Program-made: the position numbers and the translations under genes
In this document: piece after piece, positions 12,829 to 25,600 of the stretch
How positions within the stretch are numbered: position 1 is the stretch's first letter
Layout of the letters: every line of letters starts with the position of its first letter
Notes under the pieces: model-generated
What the model saw: only the letters and a program-made list of their open reading frames with translations
Databases searched by the model: none
Told to the model about the DNA's origin: nothing
Assembly: GCF_010727605.1 (NCBI RefSeq)
Contig: NZ_AP022568.1
Location: 2,666,001 to 2,730,000, forward strand
Direction of reading: 5' to 3'
DNA from: Mycobacterium simiae
GTDB taxonomy: Bacteria > Actinomycetota > Actinomycetes > Mycobacteriales > Mycobacteriaceae
DNA: 64,000 bases

Positions 12829-13936
12829 CGTGTTCAGCCTCGACTTCGTCTACTACCCGGTGTCGTGGATCATGTGGGTTTGGTACAAGCTCTTCGGGGC
12901 CCTGCTGGGGCCGTCGAACTTCTTCGCCTGGGCCCTGTCAGTGATGTTCCTGGTGTTCACCCTGCGGGCGTTGCTGTACAAGCCGTTCGTGCGCCAGATC
13001 CGCACCACCCGACAAATGCAGGAACTCCAGCCTCAGATCAAGGCGCTGCAGAAGAAGTACGGCAAGGATCGCCAACGGATGGCGCTCGAGATGCAGAAGC
13101 TGCAGCGCGAACACGGGTTCAACCCGATCCTGGGGTGCTTGCCGATGCTTGCGCAGATCCCGGTGTTCCTTGGGCTCTATCACGTGTTGCGTTCGTTCAA
13201 CCGCACCACGGGTGGATTCGGCCAGCCACAGATGTCGGTGGCGCAGAACCGTGCCACGGGCAACTATATGTTCAGCCCGGTCGACGTTGGGCACTTCCTG
13301 GATGCGAACCTGTTCGGCGCCCCGATCGGCGCGTCGATGACACAGCGCACCGGGTTGGATGCCTTCATCGATTTCAGCCGCCCGGCAGTGATCGCGGTAG
13401 GCGCGCCGGTGATGATTTTGGCGGGCATCGCGACGTACTTCAACAGCCGGGCATCGATTGCGCGGCAAAGTGCGGAAGCTGCGGCCAATCCGCAGACGGC
13501 GATGATGAACAAGCTTGCGCTATACGTTTTTCCGCTCGGTGTGGTGGTCGGCGGTCCGTTCCTTCCGATAGCGATCATCCTGTACTGGTTCTCGAACAAC
13601 ATCTGGACGTTCGGGCAGCAGCATTACGTGTTCAGCATGATCGAGAAAGAGGACGAGGCGAAGAAACAGGAGACTCTGCAGCGGCGCGCGGCGAATGCTC
13701 CGCAGCCGGGCGCGAAGCCGAAACGGAAGGGCGCGCCGGCGAACGGCAGCGCCCCGCCTGGCGATGAGACCGCGGCCGAGCAGACGGCCGGGGGCCAGAC
13801 GTCCGCGCCGGATGCCGATGGAGCCGACGGAAAGTCGACGGGGAGCGCTGCCGCCCCGGACGTAGCGCGGGGCAGTAATAGTGCGGCGAACCGGACACCC
13901 AGACCGGGTGCCCGACCCAAGAAACGGAAGCGCTAG
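12812..13936 (+). CDS. yidC: Membrane protein insertase YidC (Oxa1 family)
   Basis: YidC inserts membrane proteins alone or with SecYEG. The GTG at 12812 gives a 374-residue protein beginning (V)[18 protein letters not shown], aligned with the M. tuberculosis start; an upstream ATG would add 16 unrelated residues. AGGGGAG at 12804-12810 is unusually close to this GTG. The core holds the cytoplasmic coiled coil after TM1 ([18 protein letters not shown]) and the conserved [21 protein letters not shown]. The tail (about 295-374) is Ala/Pro/Lys-rich and ends in PKKRKR. The gene overlaps yidD by 17 bp. Confidence 0.96.
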   Translation: MDLLFDVFSLDFVYYPVSWIMWVWYKLFGALLGPSNFFAWALSVMFLVFTLRALLYKPFVRQIRTTRQMQELQPQIKALQKKYGKDRQRMALEMQKLQREHGFNPILGCLPMLAQIPVFLGLYHVLRSFNRTTGGFGQPQMSVAQNRATGNYMFSPVDVGHFLDANLFGAPIGASMTQRTGLDAFIDFSRPAVIAVGAPVMILAGIATYFNSRASIARQSAEAAANPQTAMMNKLALYVFPLGVVVGGPFLPIAIILYWFSNNIWTFGQQHYVFSMIEKEDEAKKQETLQRRAANAPQPGAKPKRKGAPANGSAPPGDETAAEQTAGGQTSAPDADGADGKSTGSAAAPDVARGSNSAANRTPRPGARPKKRKR

Positions 13937-14013
13937 CGCCACAGCTTTACCGGGCCGTCGCCGAAGAGTGACTCGAAAGAGACAGGGGCGGACCCATGGA
14001 TGAGGGAGAGAAA

Positions 14014-16354
<2,341 letters not shown>

Positions 16355-16376
16355 CCCCATCCGGGAAGGGACCACA

Positions 16377-17360
16377 ATGACACACCCATCACGTAGGAAG
16401 GGTGGCCTCGGCCGGGGCCTGGCTTCGCTGATTCCCACCGGCCCCGCCGAAGGGGACTCGGGTCCCGCGACGCTGGGTCCCCGAATGGGCGACGCAGCCG
16501 CCGACGTGCTGATCGGCGGACCCGCGCCGAGCGTGAATGAAATGGGTGCGGTGTATCGCGAGATCGCGCCGTCCGACATCGAGCCCAACCCGCGGCAGCC
16601 ACGCCAGGTGTTCGACGACGAGGCACTGGCCGAGTTGGTGCACTCGATCCGCGAGTTCGGCCTCTTGCAACCCATCGTGGTGCGGGCGGTATCTGGGTCG
16701 CCCGGCGGCGCCCGTTACCAGCTGGTGATGGGGGAGCGCCGCTGGCGGGCCGCGCAGGCGGCGGGGCTGGCCACCCTGCCGGCGATCGTGCGGGAGACCA
16801 CCGACGACAATCTGTTGCGCGACGCCCTGCTGGAAAATATTCATCGTGCACAGCTCAATCCCTTGGAAGAGGCGGCGGCATACCAACAGTTGCTCGACGA
16901 GTTCGGGGTCACCCACGACGAACTGGCGGCCCGCATCGGCCGGTCGCGACCGTTGATCACCAACATGATCCGATTGCTCAAGCTCCCGATTCCGGTGCAG
17001 CGGCGCGTCGCGGCCGGGGTGTTGTCCGCCGGCCACGCCCGCGCACTGTTGTCGTTGGAGGCCGGCCCGGAGGCGCAGGAGGAATTGGCGAGCCGTATCG
17101 TCGCCGAGGGGCTTTCGGTGCGCGCCACCGAGGAAGCGGTAACGCTGGCCAACCGCGGCGACACGGCAACGCCCCCAGCGCCGCGGCGCAAGCCGATTCA
17201 GATGCCCGGGCTCCAAGATGTCGCCGACCGGCTCTCGAATGCGTTCGATACCCGCGTGACGGTTAGCCTCGGCAAGCGCAAGGGGAAGATCGTCGTCGAA
17301 TTCGCCTCGGTCGAGGATCTGCAGCGAATTGTCGACGCGATAGACCCGCCTAAGGCGTGA
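16377..17360 (+). CDS. parB: Chromosome partitioning protein ParB
   Basis: ParB binds parS, spreads as a CTP-dependent clamp and loads SMC. The ATG at 16377 follows GGGAAGGG and gives 327 residues. The N-terminus has the ParA-interacting [15 protein letters not shown]. The CTPase/N-engagement motifs QPIVVR and GERRWRAAQ and the [14 protein letters not shown] helix precede a helix-turn-helix ([18 protein letters not shown]). The C-terminal dimer domain contains [13 protein letters not shown]. Confidence 0.96.
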   Translation: MTHPSRRKGGLGRGLASLIPTGPAEGDSGPATLGPRMGDAAADVLIGGPAPSVNEMGAVYREIAPSDIEPNPRQPRQVFDDEALAELVHSIREFGLLQPIVVRAVSGSPGGARYQLVMGERRWRAAQAAGLATLPAIVRETTDDNLLRDALLENIHRAQLNPLEEAAAYQQLLDEFGVTHDELAARIGRSRPLITNMIRLLKLPIPVQRRVAAGVLSAGHARALLSLEAGPEAQEELASRIVAEGLSVRATEEAVTLANRGDTATPPAPRRKPIQMPGLQDVADRLSNAFDTRVTVSLGKRKGKIVVEFASVEDLQRIVDAIDPPKA

Positions 17361-17654
17361 CCCGCCACCCGCTGTAATTACGTCACTGTGACACAGCCGG
17401 GACTGGTGGGCGGGCGATCCTGCCCCGAAGCCCGCGATCAGACGGAGATCTACTGTGCGGCAAACGATTCCGCGCCTTCGCAGCGCACCGCGACGTGCGC
17501 CCGGCCAACTTGGCGGCCGGGGCGACGTGGCAGGGCCAACACTGGCCGGGGACCGACAAACTCTCCTATCCTGGAGAGGTTCGTGGTGCACGTCGGGCTG
17601 GAAACAGCCGGTCCGCGGCGATCGGCCGCGGTACGCACGGAGGCCAGGAGGCTA
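17361..17654. other. parB to acetyltransferase-gene intergenic region
   Basis: About 294 bp without a supported gene. One plus-strand frame stays open through it into the next gene, but its product here is low-complexity Arg/Pro/Gly with no family resemblance. The GTG at 17655 with AGGAGG just upstream better marks the real start. I see no clear promoter or terminator. Confidence 0.5.
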
Positions 17655-18407
17655 GTGTCTGCTCGAATCACGCCACTGCGGCTCGAGGCTTTCGAGCAGC
17701 TTCCCAAACATGCGCGCCGGTGCGTGTATTGGGAGGTCGATCCCGCGACGCTTGGCGACCAGGACCACCTGGCCGATCCCGAGTTCGAAAAGGAAGCCTG
17801 GCTGTCGATGGTGATGCTCGAGTGGGGCTCGTGCGGCCAGGTTGCCACGGCGATTCCCGACGAGCGCAGTCAGGCCGAGCCGCCCTGCCTCGGGTATGTG
17901 CTCTATGCGCCGCCCGGTGCGGTACCGCGTGCGCGTCGGTTCCCCACCGCACCGGTCTCGGCCGACGCCGTGCTGTTGACGTCCATGGGCATCGAACCCG
18001 GAAATGCCGCAGATGACTTGGCGCACAGCCTGCTTGTCCAGGTGATCGACGAATTGATGCGCCGCGGCGTCCGGGCCTTGGAAGCCTTCGGCCGAACCCC
18101 GGCCGTGTCGGAGTTGTCCGATCCACGGCTGGCCGACACCGCAACCCGGCCAGTGCTGGAGTCCATCTGCGACTGCTCGGTGGAGCGCTGCATCATCGAC
18201 GCCGAATTCTTGCAGGACGTGGGTTTCGTTGTGGTGGCGCCCCATTCGTACTTCCCGCGGCTGCGGCTCGAGCTGGACAAGGGCCTCGGTTGGAAGGCCG
18301 AGGTCGAGGCCGCGCTGGAGCGCCTGCTGGCGAATGCTCAGCTGCAACAGCCGGTCGGAGCTGGGTCAGCAGCGGGAAACACGTTGCAGAACAAGAAGAA
18401 TGGCTAA
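17655..18407 (+). CDS. GNAT-like acetyltransferase-fold protein (Rv3916c-like)
   Basis: A 250-residue protein with a GTG start preceded by AGGAGG (17646-17651). It contains GNAT-like segments: LGYVLYAPPGAVPRARRFPTAPVSADAVLLTSMGI (about 75-112) and a following helix DLAHSLLVQVIDELMRRGVRALEAFG. Substrate is unknown. The conserved position after parAB matches Rv3916c. Its TAA overlaps the cwlM TAG by 3-4 bp (CTAA), so the two genes converge tail to tail with no room for a terminator. Confidence 0.85.
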   Translation: MSARITPLRLEAFEQLPKHARRCVYWEVDPATLGDQDHLADPEFEKEAWLSMVMLEWGSCGQVATAIPDERSQAEPPCLGYVLYAPPGAVPRARRFPTAPVSADAVLLTSMGIEPGNAADDLAHSLLVQVIDELMRRGVRALEAFGRTPAVSELSDPRLADTATRPVLESICDCSVERCIIDAEFLQDVGFVVVAPHSYFPRLRLELDKGLGWKAEVEAALERLLANAQLQQPVGAGSAAGNTLQNKKNG

Positions 18408-19624
18408 GACCCGCCGAGGCGGGTGGTCCGCTCGACCGACAATTCGTGGGCAAGCAACTCGGCGAAGGTGAATGTGCCAGTGGGCCGGTCGTTCTTACCC
18501 AGCAGGTAAAGCCGCTTGACCGCGGCGAGAATACCTTCGGCGATCGCGTCCCGGGTGTGGGTCGAGATCAACCGCTCCCGATCACCGGGGTTGGTGATGT
18601 AACCGACGTCGACCTGGACGGTGGGCATCCTCGTCAGGCGGAGCAGATCCCAGGTACGTCCGTGGGTTCGGCAATCGCGTAAACCGGTGCGGGCCACCAC
18701 TTCACGCTGAATGAAGTCGGCGAGATTGCGGCCGATCGTCGACACCGAGCCGTGCGAGTTGCCGAAGTGAAACGAAGCCACACCGTTTGCCGAAGGGCTG
18801 ACCTGCGCTTCGCAGCGAAGGCTGATCATCAGGTCCGCGCCGACGTTGTTGGCGGTCGCGGCCCGCTCGGCATCCGACGGGCTGCGGTTGGTCGGCCGGG
18901 ACAGGAAAGTCTCCATGCCGATGGCAGTCATCCGCCCTTCGAGCCGACTGGCCAAGTCCCACAAGATATCTGCTTCACTAATCGGTCCGGCAGGACCTTG
19001 CGCGATCAGCCCGTGATCGTCGCCGCCGCGACCCGGATCGATGATGATCCGCTTGCCGGACAGGCGCGGACCCGACCGTCGGACCAGTTCTTCTTCGCGG
19101 ATGGCGTGGGGCGAACCGCCGCTGACTCGTGAACTCAGAAAGTACAAGGAGCGCAACGTTTCCGGGCCGCAGATTCCGTCGGCGGACAGACCGTACTCGC
19201 GCTGGTAGGACATCAACGCGTTGTGCGTTTGCAAACCGAAATGTCCGTCGACCAGGCCGGTGTAGAAACCAAGATCTTGCAGCCGGGCCTGTAGCGTAGC
19301 GACGTCATCACCGTAGAGCGGGGCCCCGAACTGGTGGTACAAGGTGCGCGCGCCGAGCCGGTAGGAGGCTTCCTTGAGGGCTCGGTAGGTGGCCTCGCCG
19401 ACGACGCCATCCACGAGCAGGCCGCGGTGCTGCTGAAAAGCCCGCACGGCCTGGTCGAGTTGGGAATCGAAGACGTCGGACGCCACTTGACGGCCGGTGC
19501 GTAAGTCGTCTTCGGAATTGTCCAATAGCCCCAAAGCGGCTAAGGACGCCCGGATTTCGGTCACAGCTGCGCTGCGGTCACCACAGCGCAACGCGTCGCC
19601 GTTTTCGCGGCGCGGACTCGACAT
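18404..19624 (-). CDS. cwlM: CwlM, amidase-like regulator of peptidoglycan synthesis
   Basis: The ATG at 19624 gives 406 residues, the M. tuberculosis length. Two PG_binding_1 repeats (about 5-75 and 95-165, with AFQQHRGLLVDGVVGEATYRAL and DLGFYTGLVDGHFGLQT) precede an Amidase_3-like domain (from KRIIIDPGRGG). In M. tuberculosis CwlM is an essential cytoplasmic protein that, when phosphorylated by PknB, stimulates MurA rather than cutting peptidoglycan. Consistent with an inactive amidase, the first zinc-ligand position reads DPGRGG rather than DPGHGG. It also has no signal peptide. It lies downstream of trxB-trxA. Confidence 0.95.
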   Translation of the reverse strand: MSSPRRENGDALRCGDRSAAVTEIRASLAALGLLDNSEDDLRTGRQVASDVFDSQLDQAVRAFQQHRGLLVDGVVGEATYRALKEASYRLGARTLYHQFGAPLYGDDVATLQARLQDLGFYTGLVDGHFGLQTHNALMSYQREYGLSADGICGPETLRSLYFLSSRVSGGSPHAIREEELVRRSGPRLSGKRIIIDPGRGGDDHGLIAQGPAGPISEADILWDLASRLEGRMTAIGMETFLSRPTNRSPSDAERAATANNVGADLMISLRCEAQVSPSANGVASFHFGNSHGSVSTIGRNLADFIQREVVARTGLRDCRTHGRTWDLLRLTRMPTVQVDVGYITNPGDRERLISTHTRDAIAEGILAAVKRLYLLGKNDRPTGTFTFAELLAHELSVERTTRLGGS

Positions 19625-19758
19625 ACCAAGGGCCCTCCGGGACAAACTGACAGGCTGACAAACGCATTACAGCTAACCGGTATTGTCGCAGATACTTCTT
19701 GATTTCCGGAAAACGCCAGGCTGAACGGCGGGGCACCGCCGTTAAAAAGCGATAGTTG

Positions 19759-20112
19759 TCAGGTCAGGTTGGGGACCGCGTCCGACAACTCACGCAATAG
19801 CGCCGCCTTGCCTTTGGCACCGACGATTCGCTTGACCGGCTGGCCGTCCTTGAACAAGATCATCGTCGGGATTGACACGACCTGAAAGTCGCGCGCAGTC
19901 TCCGGGTTGGCGTCGACGTCGAGCTTGGCGACGGTCAGTTGATCCGAGCGCTCGGCCGCGATCTCCTCGAGCACCGGGGCGACCATCTTGCAGGGTCCGC
20001 ACCATGTCGCCCAAAAGTCAACCAGCACAGGCTTTTCGCTGGACAAGACTTCGGTGGAGAAGGACGCGTCGGAGACTTCCTTTGTGGCTCCGGCTTTTTC
20101 GGCGTCGGTCAT
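19759..20112 (-). CDS. trxA: Thioredoxin
   Basis: A 117-residue cytoplasmic thioredoxin with active site WCGPC at residues 37-41, FWAT upstream and the cis-Pro loop [12 protein letters not shown]. It accepts electrons from the thioredoxin reductase encoded immediately upstream; the genes overlap by 4 bp (ATGA), so they are translationally coupled. It corresponds to M. tuberculosis trxC (Rv3914). Confidence 0.97.
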   Translation of the reverse strand: MTDAEKAGATKEVSDASFSTEVLSSEKPVLVDFWATWCGPCKMVAPVLEEIAAERSDQLTVAKLDVDANPETARDFQVVSIPTMILFKDGQPVKRIVGAKGKAALLRELSDAVPNLT

Positions 20113-21119
20113 CGTGGTGCTCCAATCAGATCGGTACTGTCCGCATTCCCTGCTTCCGGCTGGCCGGCTTCGGCTTCGTCGTGTTCAGCCAACCAGCGCT
20201 CGGCGTCAATCGCTGCAGCACAACCACTTCCGGCGGCAGTGACCGCCTGGCGGTAAGTACGGTCGACCAAGTCGCCGGCGGCGAACACACCCTCGATCGT
20301 GGTGTGTGTGGTGTGCCCCTTGACCTGGACGTAGCCGTCGGCGTCGACGTCGATGACGTCGCGCACCAGAGCCGACCGCGGATCGTGACCGATCGCGACG
20401 AACACACCCGTTACCGGCAGCACGGTCTCCGCACCGGTGAGGTTGTCACGCAACCGCAACCCGGTAACCGTTGCCTCGCCCTCCACCGCAACCACGCTCT
20501 GGTTCGTCATGAACGTGATCTTGTCGTTGGAAAGGGCGCGGTCCAACATGATCTTGGAGGCCCGAAACTCGTCGCGGCGGTGCACCAGAGTCACGCTGCG
20601 GGCAAAGCGGGTCAAGAACGTCGCCTCTTCCATCGCGGAGTCACCGCCACCGATCACCGCGATGTCCTGGTCGCGGAAGAAGAATCCGTCACAGGTGGCA
20701 CACGCGCTCACGCCGCGGCCCAGCAATTCCTGCTCGCCAGGCACCTGCAGGTACCGCGCGGCAGCACCCATCGCCAAGATCACCGCACGCGCCTTGAAAG
20801 TTTCACCCTCGGCGGTGGTGACCGATTTGACCGGGCCCTGCAGGGACACCGATTCCACGTCCTCCATCCGCAGATCCGCGCCGAAGCGCAGGGCCTGCTC
20901 GCGCATCTGGTCCATCAGCTCGGGCCCGGTGATGCCATCCCGGAAACCGGGGTAGTTCTCCACCTCGGTCGTCGTCATCAACGCCCCGCCGAAAGACGTC
21001 CCCTCAAAGACCAGCGGTGCCAGCTGCGCGCGCGCGGTGTACAGAGCCGCTGTGTACCCGGCCGGGCCCGAACCGATGATGATGACGTCGTGAACTGTGT
21101 CATGTGCGGTCTCGCTCAT
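20109..21119 (-). CDS. trxB: Thioredoxin reductase (NADPH)
   Basis: A 336-residue flavoenzyme with the FAD motif [15 protein letters not shown] (about 16-30), redox-active CATC at 140-143 and NADPH motif [13 protein letters not shown]. The C-terminal FAD motif is [10 protein letters not shown]. It reduces the adjacent thioredoxin. Located downstream of sigM-rsmA with a 92-bp gap, which may hold its own promoter; SigM control of this operon is suggested by position only. Confidence 0.97.
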   Translation of the reverse strand: MSETAHDTVHDVIIIGSGPAGYTAALYTARAQLAPLVFEGTSFGGALMTTTEVENYPGFRDGITGPELMDQMREQALRFGADLRMEDVESVSLQGPVKSVTTAEGETFKARAVILAMGAAARYLQVPGEQELLGRGVSACATCDGFFFRDQDIAVIGGGDSAMEEATFLTRFARSVTLVHRRDEFRASKIMLDRALSNDKITFMTNQSVVAVEGEATVTGLRLRDNLTGAETVLPVTGVFVAIGHDPRSALVRDVIDVDADGYVQVKGHTTHTTIEGVFAAGDLVDRTYRQAVTAAGSGCAAAIDAERWLAEHDEAEAGQPEAGNADSTDLIGAPR

Positions 21120-21211
21120 GGGCGCCTTTCCGATGCAGGTTCTTCAACCGTGTCGAACGCCAGCGTAGGCGCGGCTGTTCCCGGCCGTGTCGCGCAACAC
21201 GTGGCACCACT

Positions 21212-21988
21212 CTAAGGGCGTGGAATCTGGGTGCTGGCCAACAGCCCGGTATCGGCTGCGCTGCAGTTCAGGGCCACCGCGAAGACCACCAGGTCGGTCG
21301 GTGTATCGGCGGGCAGAACCAGTAGTACGCCAGGGCGCGCGTTGATCTCGATCGCCCGCGCCCCCAGCACCTGCGTGGCAGCGGGATACCCGAGGCCGGC
21401 CAGGCACGACGCCCGCCGGGAGGCGTCAGCCAGCGGACCGTAGTCGGGGACGCGACCGAGCAGCCCGCTGATCTCGGCTGCCGACAGGGGAATCGCCATC
21501 GGCGGTGTCGACACCGTGATGTGTTCGATAGTCGTCGGTGTGCTCGGTGCCGAGGGCGGCTCGTGCAGCAGGGCAGCGGTACCGAAGCCCGCCGCGGCGA
21601 GGACCGCGCCGATGCCCGCCGCCCCCGCCAGGATTTTGCCGGGGCGGACGCCGGGGCGGGCGGAGTGGGTCGCCGTGCCGGTGCGCTCGGCGCGCAGCGC
21701 GTCGGCAATGCGGGCGGTCGTGGTGGCGGGTGGCTCCGGCGCGGATTCCGGATCCGCGCCGACCGCGGCGACGTCGCGTCGCACCTGGTGCAAAGCCTGC
21801 AGGACGCGGTGGGCGTCCGGGTCGTCGCGAACCTGCCGGCGCACCCGGGCCGCCGACTCATCATCCAGCAGACCGGCCTGCAGGTCGGCAAGCAGTTCCA
21901 CGCCTGGCACCGGTTCCGACCCCGGCCGCCCGTGCGGCTCCGGCTGTTCAGTCTCCGGTTGGTTCGGGGGGTTTTCCGTGTCGCCCAT
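21212..21988 (-). CDS. rsmA: Anti-sigma factor RsmA for SigM
   Basis: A 258-residue membrane protein. The N-terminal cytoplasmic region (1-125) contains a helical sigma-binding segment around LLADLQAGLLDDESAARVRRQV. One transmembrane helix lies at about 132-155 (ILAGAAGIGAVLAAAGFGTA) and is followed by a C-terminal extracytoplasmic domain. It overlaps the sigM 3' end by about 41 bp, the usual arrangement for an ECF sigma factor and its anti-sigma factor, and matches Rv3912. Confidence 0.9.
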   Translation of the reverse strand: MGDTENPPNQPETEQPEPHGRPGSEPVPGVELLADLQAGLLDDESAARVRRQVRDDPDAHRVLQALHQVRRDVAAVGADPESAPEPPATTTARIADALRAERTGTATHSARPGVRPGKILAGAAGIGAVLAAAGFGTAALLHEPPSAPSTPTTIEHITVSTPPMAIPLSAAEISGLLGRVPDYGPLADASRRASCLAGLGYPAATQVLGARAIEINARPGVLLVLPADTPTDLVVFAVALNCSAADTGLLASTQIPRP

Positions 21989-22619
21989 CCACCCCAGTCT
22001 CCGTCATGCGCAGCGCGAGGGTGGGCCCCGGTCCTGGGAGCTGGCCGGCGGGACGCGCCGAGGGGTGGATGTCGGCGTCGAGATAACCGAGCAGCTGGGC
22101 CAGTCGCACCCGTCCGCGGGCGCACCGGCTTTTGACGGTGCCTTCGGCGACACCCAGCAGCGCCGCGGTGTCGGCGATCGAGTAGCCCTGCATGTCGACC
22201 GCCACGATGGTGGCCCGCTGCTCGACCGGCAGCCGCAGCAACGCCCGTTGCACCACAATGGCGGTTTCGACCTGACCCGTGCGGTCCGGCGCGGGGTACA
22301 CGTCCTCGAGTGGGACGGTGCGGTGAGACTTGCTGCGGCGCAGCCGATCCAGGCAGGCGTTGACGACAATCCGGTGCAGCCAGCTGCCGACCGCGGCGTC
22401 GTAGCGAAAGGATCCGGCGCCCCGGTGCGCCGACAGCATGGCCTCCTGCAGCGCGTCCTCGGCATCTTCGGGAGTGCGGCTGGTCAGCCGGGCCAGGCGG
22501 TGTAGCTGGCGTCGATGACGGTGGAAAAGCTCGCCGAAGGCATACCGGTCGCCGGCGACATGGGCCGCGAGCAGCTCGGCGTCACTGCGGTGCTGCCGTC
22601 TCTCTGCGCCGATGCCCAC
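21948..22619 (-). CDS. sigM: ECF sigma factor SigM
   Basis: A 223-residue ECF sigma factor with GTG start. Region 2 includes DAELLAAHVAGDRYAFGELF and SWLHRIVVNACLDRLRR. Region 4 includes LPVEQRATIVAVDMQGYSIADTAALLG and a helix-turn-helix GVAEGTVKSRCARGRVRL. In M. tuberculosis SigM controls late-growth genes including some Esx and PPE genes. Here the C-terminal tail (about 185-223) is longer and Pro/Gly-rich. It lies downstream of the murJ fusion gene and overlaps rsmA. Confidence 0.95.
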   Translation of the reverse strand: MGIGAERRQHRSDAELLAAHVAGDRYAFGELFHRHRRQLHRLARLTSRTPEDAEDALQEAMLSAHRGAGSFRYDAAVGSWLHRIVVNACLDRLRRSKSHRTVPLEDVYPAPDRTGQVETAIVVQRALLRLPVEQRATIVAVDMQGYSIADTAALLGVAEGTVKSRCARGRVRLAQLLGYLDADIHPSARPAGQLPGPGPTLALRMTETGVDGRHGKPPEPTGD

Positions 22620-22680
22620 CGCCGGACAGTAACCAATCGGTCGTTCGCCGGCACTTCACTTGCCCGTACGGTTGTGAGCC

Positions 22681-25600
22681 TCAGGAGGCCGCCTGAATGG
22701 TGATGTTCGAAAGCTCCGAGCGGTTCTTCCCGTCGGTGTTGCCCAAGGTGGTGATCCACACCAAGACGTTCGACGTCTGCGCGCCCGAGCGCACCGGGAT
22801 GGTGTTGTGCCCGGGCTTGAGCGGGGTGGCCGAGACCAGCAGGGAGGTGTCTTCCAGCCGGGCCGGCGACGCGGAGGACGAGGAGCGGATCTCCACCTTG
22901 GTGCCGGTACTGGGGGTGTCGATGGACACCGCGCCAACGACCGTCGGGCTAGGCAACTGCAACATCAACCCGACGCCGTTCTTGAAGCTGGGGAACGGTA
23001 CGGCGTCGGTGTAGATGTCGGTCTGCCAGCCCGTCGTGGAGTTACCGTCGATTGCCATGGCCGCCTGCCCCGGGTTGTCGGCTTCGCCGTCGGGGGAGTA
23101 GACCGTGGCGCGGGTGGGTTTGATGACGCTTCCCGACGGCGCGGCACTCGCCGACGACGACGCGCTCGACGAACTCGGTCCGTTGAGCCCGAGCTCGTCC
23201 TTGTTCAGACCACCGCCGACGTTGCCGAAGATCTTGCTGACAATCGAGGCCAGCACCAGCAGTGCGACCACGATCACGGCGATCGCCGCGGCGCCGCCGA
23301 TCAGCAGGTTGCGCCGTCGCCGCGCAAGCGTCGCATAGTTGTCGCGTTCGACCGGCGCGGCGGCGGGCGGGGGCGGCGAATCATCGATCGGCCCCAGCAC
23401 TTCGGTCCGGTCGGCGACCGCGGTGGCCTGCTGTAGAAGGTTCAAAAGTGTTGAAGCACTGCGAATTCCGCCGTCCTCCTGCGCCGCTCGGACGGCTACC
23501 GCCGAGACCTGGAAGGGGATGTCGCGATCGATGGTGCTGGGCTCGACGGGAAGGCCGGACGCGTCGCGCTCGGCCGGTGCGAGCCCGCTGCGCACTCCGG
23601 ACTCGGGCAGTGGCCAGCGGTTGACCAGCAGGGCGTACAGGGCGGCACCGATGCCGCGGATGTCGTCCTCGGGATTGGCGTCGGGCATGGTCGCCGGGTA
23701 GGCCAGCACGACGTCGCCGTCGATGCTGACCCGGATGCGGCTGGGGTGGTCGATAGACAGGGCGACGCCGGCACGGTGAGCGGCGTCCGCAGCAGCGGCC
23801 AGCGACTGCATGGCGCGGACCGCGCCCAGTGGTGAGGGAGCGGTGTCGGCCACCTCTTGCAAGGAACCGCCGCGAATCCACTCCGCAACCACCAGGCCGC
23901 CCTGCTGGCTGTGGACGACGTCGAGCACCCGCGCGATGCCAGGCTTATCGATGCGGCTGAGCCGCAGCGTGCGAGACAGGATCTCCTGCAGGACGTCGGC
24001 GGGCAAACTGCCGTCGGGGTCGACGAAGGTGAGCGCCACCTGGCGGTCCAGGGCGGTGTCGAGCGCCTGCCAGAACTGCAGCGGCGGGGCACCGCCGTGG
24101 AAGACCAGCAGCCGGTACCGGCCGCCGGCGATGCGGGCGCCGGGAACCAAGTGCGGATCGTCGCCGCGTGAATCCGCACCGCGATCGCGGGACGCATCGA
24201 CCGGGATCGCGCCGCGGGTCGACTCCCCGGGGGCGCCACCGTTGCGCTGCTCCGGCGGGCGCGGCACCGAAGGGCTGGCTTCCCGCGCGGTCGGCATGTC
24301 CGGCTGGAAGTCATCGGCAGTGGCGCGCGGCCGGTCGCCGCCGGGGCCGGGTGCGGCGCTTTCGACGGGGCGATCGGTCACCTCCGGTCCTTTCATCAGC
24401 CGGGCATTGCCTGCTCGTTCCGGAGGCCTACGCCGGATCGGCTCCTGGACCGCATCAACCCCCGGCGGGGACGAATTCCTCTGCTCAGGGTACGTGACCG
24501 GGCCGCGGTGAGACGATCCCCGGGGCGTCGCCGGCGGACCGGATTGCAATGCCATGCGGGAGCGGCCGCCGACCCGGCGGCGCACCGCGGCCAGCGCCGC
24601 CAGCGCCTCGGGCACCTGGGCGCGGACCATGACCGTCGCCATGATCGGCAACATGAGGCAGCCGAGTATCAACAGCCGCAGCAGCGAACCCGCCGCACCA
24701 CCGCGCGCCGTCAAGTCGGCCAGCCCCAGCAGTCGATCGACGACGTGTGCGATCAGGCCGCCGAGCATCGACGCGACGATCGTCACCAGGATCGTCCGTA
24801 CCTCCGCCCGTCCGATCAGATGGCCGCCGGCCGGCAACAGCGCGTGACGCAGCAGCACATAGCCGACGATCGCGCCGGCCAAAAAGCCGATGCCGTTGGC
24901 CAGCCCAAGGAAACCCGCCACCAGCTGCGGGTCGTCGGTGGCGTGCGGGGCCAGCACCGAGCCGGCGATCTTGACGGCGGTAATGACGAGGATGATCACG
25001 ATCGGCGTCCAGGGCTGTTCGCGCGCGTAGAAGACGCGTAGCTGCAACAGCACCAGGCCGTAGGGGATCAACGTGAACGCCGACAGCGCGATCGCGGCGC
25101 CCAGATAGCCGGCGTCGGTCCCGCCGAAGTGGCCGTAGGCGAACAATGCGCTGCCGATCGCGGGCCCGGCGACGGTCATGATCGCCACAATCGGAATCAG
25201 CGTGATCAACGTCAGCCGGGTGGCCAGCGACAGGTCGGCCAGCACGGCGTCGGTGTCGTTGGCCGCCGCGTTGCGGCTCAACCGCGGCATTACCACGGTC
25301 AGCACGGTCACCCCGATCATGCCGAATGGCAGCATCAAGACCAGCCAGGTGTAGTTGTAGATGGCCGGGCCGGAAGCCGCTGCAGTACTGGCGATTTGGT
25401 TGCCCACCACCAGGCCGAGCTGACTGATCAGCACGTAGAGCACCATGGCCGCGGCCATGGTGCCGAACCGCTTGAGCCGCTCATCGATGCCCCACAGCGG
25501 CCGCAGGCTGACGCGTTCGCGCCGCAGCGCTACCAGCAACACCGCGGTCTGTGCGAACACGCCCAATGTGGTGCCGATGCCGAGCACCAGCAGCTTGGCG

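Noticed and set aside
19872..21215. A 447-codon plus-strand frame opposite trxA-trxB
   Set aside because: Shadow of two conserved redox genes with intact CxxC motifs; no ribosome binding site and no recognisable domain.
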